Below, in pieces: positions 63,091-64,000 of a stretch of 64,000 bases of DNA; the first letter of the stretch is position 1, and the number at the start of each line of letters is the position of its first letter. Origin of the DNA: Nocardia neocaledoniensis (GTDB lineage Bacteria > Actinomycetota > Actinomycetes > Mycobacteriales > Mycobacteriaceae). The translations under genes and the position numbers were made by a program. The stretch covers positions 246,545 to 310,544 of the forward strand of contig NZ_QGTL01000009.1 of NCBI RefSeq assembly GCF_003182135.1. Direction: 5' to 3'. The notes beneath the pieces were generated by a model that searched no databases, was not told the origin of the DNA, and was given only the letters and a program-made list of their open reading frames with translations.

Positions 63091-64000
63091 GTGGCCGACA
63101 CCAACAACGAGGTACCTGCACCGGTATGGGGTCCGGGCGTACTCGCTGCCCGATTGCGTGATGCGGTGACGGCGGCGAGCCTGGAATCGGTGGCCGCCAC
63201 CCGGCGGGCCGAGCAGGCGGGGTTGTCGTTGACCCGGGATCTGATCGAGCTGGTCGAGCTTCGGCGGAAAGTACTCGCCATCGCCGATCAACTCGACTCC
63301 CACCGATCAGTTCCCGCACTCCGCCCGCCCGGCAGCGGGATAATGATCGAACCTCCGGACACCGATCGCGACGCCACCGCAATGACCAGGTGGCACAGGC
63401 AGTTTCACTCCACGAGGAAAGGAAAGACCATGGGTGTCAGTCTGGCCAAGGGCGGCAATGTGTCGCTGTCGAAGCAGGCGCCGAACCTGACCGCGGTCGC
63501 GGTCGGTCTCGGCTGGGACGTGCGCTCGACCACGGGCACCGACTTCGATCTCGACGCCAGTGCGTTGATCACCGGTCCGACTCAAAAGGTGCTCTCCGAC
63601 GGGCATTTCGTGTTCTACAACAACCTGCGCTCGCCCGAGGGCAGCGTCGAGCACACCGGTGACAACCTGACGGGTGAGGGCGAGGGCGACGATGAGGTGA
63701 TCAACGTCGACCTCGCGGCGACCCCGCCGACGATCACCAACATCTTCTTCCCCGTCTCCATCCACGACGCGCAGGCCCGCTCCCAGTCGTTCGGACAGGT
63801 CCGCAACGCCTACATCCGCGTCGTCGACCGCGCCACCGGTGCGGAGTTGGCCCGCTACGACCTCACCGAGGACGCGTCGAGCGAGACGGCGATGGTCTTC
63901 GGTGAGCTCTACCGCAGCGGGTCAGAGTGGAAGTTCCGCGCGATCGGGCAGGGCTATGCCTCCGGATTGGCCGGTATCGCCCGCGACTACGGCGTCAACC
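63091..64000 (+). CDS. N-terminally extended TerD protein, copy 2 (cut by window end)
   Basis: GTG 63091 follows CGAGGGGGAGACT and opens ADTNNEVPAPVWGPGVLAAR. The 113-residue N-terminal region is shorter and diverged from copy 1 but keeps the helix LTRDLIELVELRRKVLAIAD. It is in frame with TerD, whose own start is ATG 63430 behind GAGGAAAGG. The TerD part is identical in DNA to copy 1 up to 63999. The frame is open at the window end, where copy 1 has only Ile and a stop left. Confidence 0.85.
   Translation, partial: MADTNNEVPAPVWGPGVLAARLRDAVTAASLESVAATRRAEQAGLSLTRDLIELVELRRKVLAIADQLDSHRSVPALRPPGSGIMIEPPDTDRDATAMTRWHRQFHSTRKGKTMGVSLAKGGNVSLSKQAPNLTAVAVGLGWDVRSTTGTDFDLDASALITGPTQKVLSDGHFVFYNNLRSPEGSVEHTGDNLTGEGEGDDEVINVDLAATPPTITNIFFPVSIHDAQARSQSFGQVRNAYIRVVDRATGAELARYDLTEDASSETAMVFGELYRSGSEWKFRAIGQGYASGLAGIARDYGVN
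63389..63999 (+). repeat. 611-bp block identical to 40386-40996
   Basis: Second member of the direct repeat. Upstream of 63389 the two copies differ freely. Base 64000 (C) differs from the matching base 40997 (A), so identity may end within one base of the window end. Confidence 0.88.

Overview
The window looks like a chromosome segment of a high-GC mycolic-acid actinomycete, most probably Nocardia or a close relative. The main reason is gene order. prs-glmU (minus strand) next to TetR-mfd-mazG and then lpqU-like-eno-ftsB-like-DUF501-ppx (plus strand) is, from recall, the order of Mycobacterium tuberculosis Rv1017c-Rv1026. Here that backbone is opened by insertions: a second TetR and a DinB/MDMPI-fold gene before mfd, and about 16 kb between mazG and the lpqU-like gene.

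Region 1 (1-9.9 kb) is housekeeping: a partial proline-rich membrane protein, prs, glmU, tRNA-Gln(TTG), two TetR regulators, mfd and mazG. Region 2 (10-14.5 kb) holds a PPOX-fold protein, a TerD protein and a 1,099-residue alpha-helical repeat protein of unknown function.

Region 3 (14.5-26.2 kb) is a divergent locus that reads as a small-molecule metallophore system. One arm (minus strand) has a clavaminate-synthase-like Fe/2-oxoglutarate oxygenase, SbnB-like and SbnA-like enzymes (the L-2,3-diaminopropionate pair), a PLP decarboxylase and a MATE exporter. The other arm has a Tat/lipoprotein solute-binding protein, a permease, and one polypeptide that fuses the second permease to both ATPases. 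The divergent promoter region carries two IdeR/DtxR-type iron-box-like palindromes. No NRPS or NIS synthetase is present.

Region 4 (26.3-36.1 kb) returns to the backbone (lytic transglycosylase-like lipoprotein, eno, FtsB-like, DUF501, Ppx/GppA), then a VapBC pair, a secreted protein, a TfoX_C-domain protein, a YdeI-like small protein, an acyl-CoA dehydrogenase behind a KstR-like operator, and an AhpD-like protein.

Region 5 (36.1-64 kb) is accessory. It begins near a tRNA 3'-end fragment and contains two copies of one module: MerR, a tiny overlapping ORF, two CNNM/DUF21-CBS membrane proteins, and a coiled N-terminal region fused in frame to TerD. The first copy continues into a PP2C phosphatase, an RDD protein, a tandem-TerD protein and a CASTOR/POLLUX-like channel, which together suggest a metal or ion-stress system. 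The TerD parts of the two copies are identical over about 611 bp although the flanking genes have diverged. Between the copies lie small secreted proteins, a secreted ParB-like protein, a DUF3558 lipoprotein, an LCP ligase, a TerD pseudogene, a DUF418-like membrane protein, a beta-propeller lipoprotein, an MFS-ArsR-CopC operon, a TauE/SafE permease and several decayed genes. The window ends inside the second TerD.
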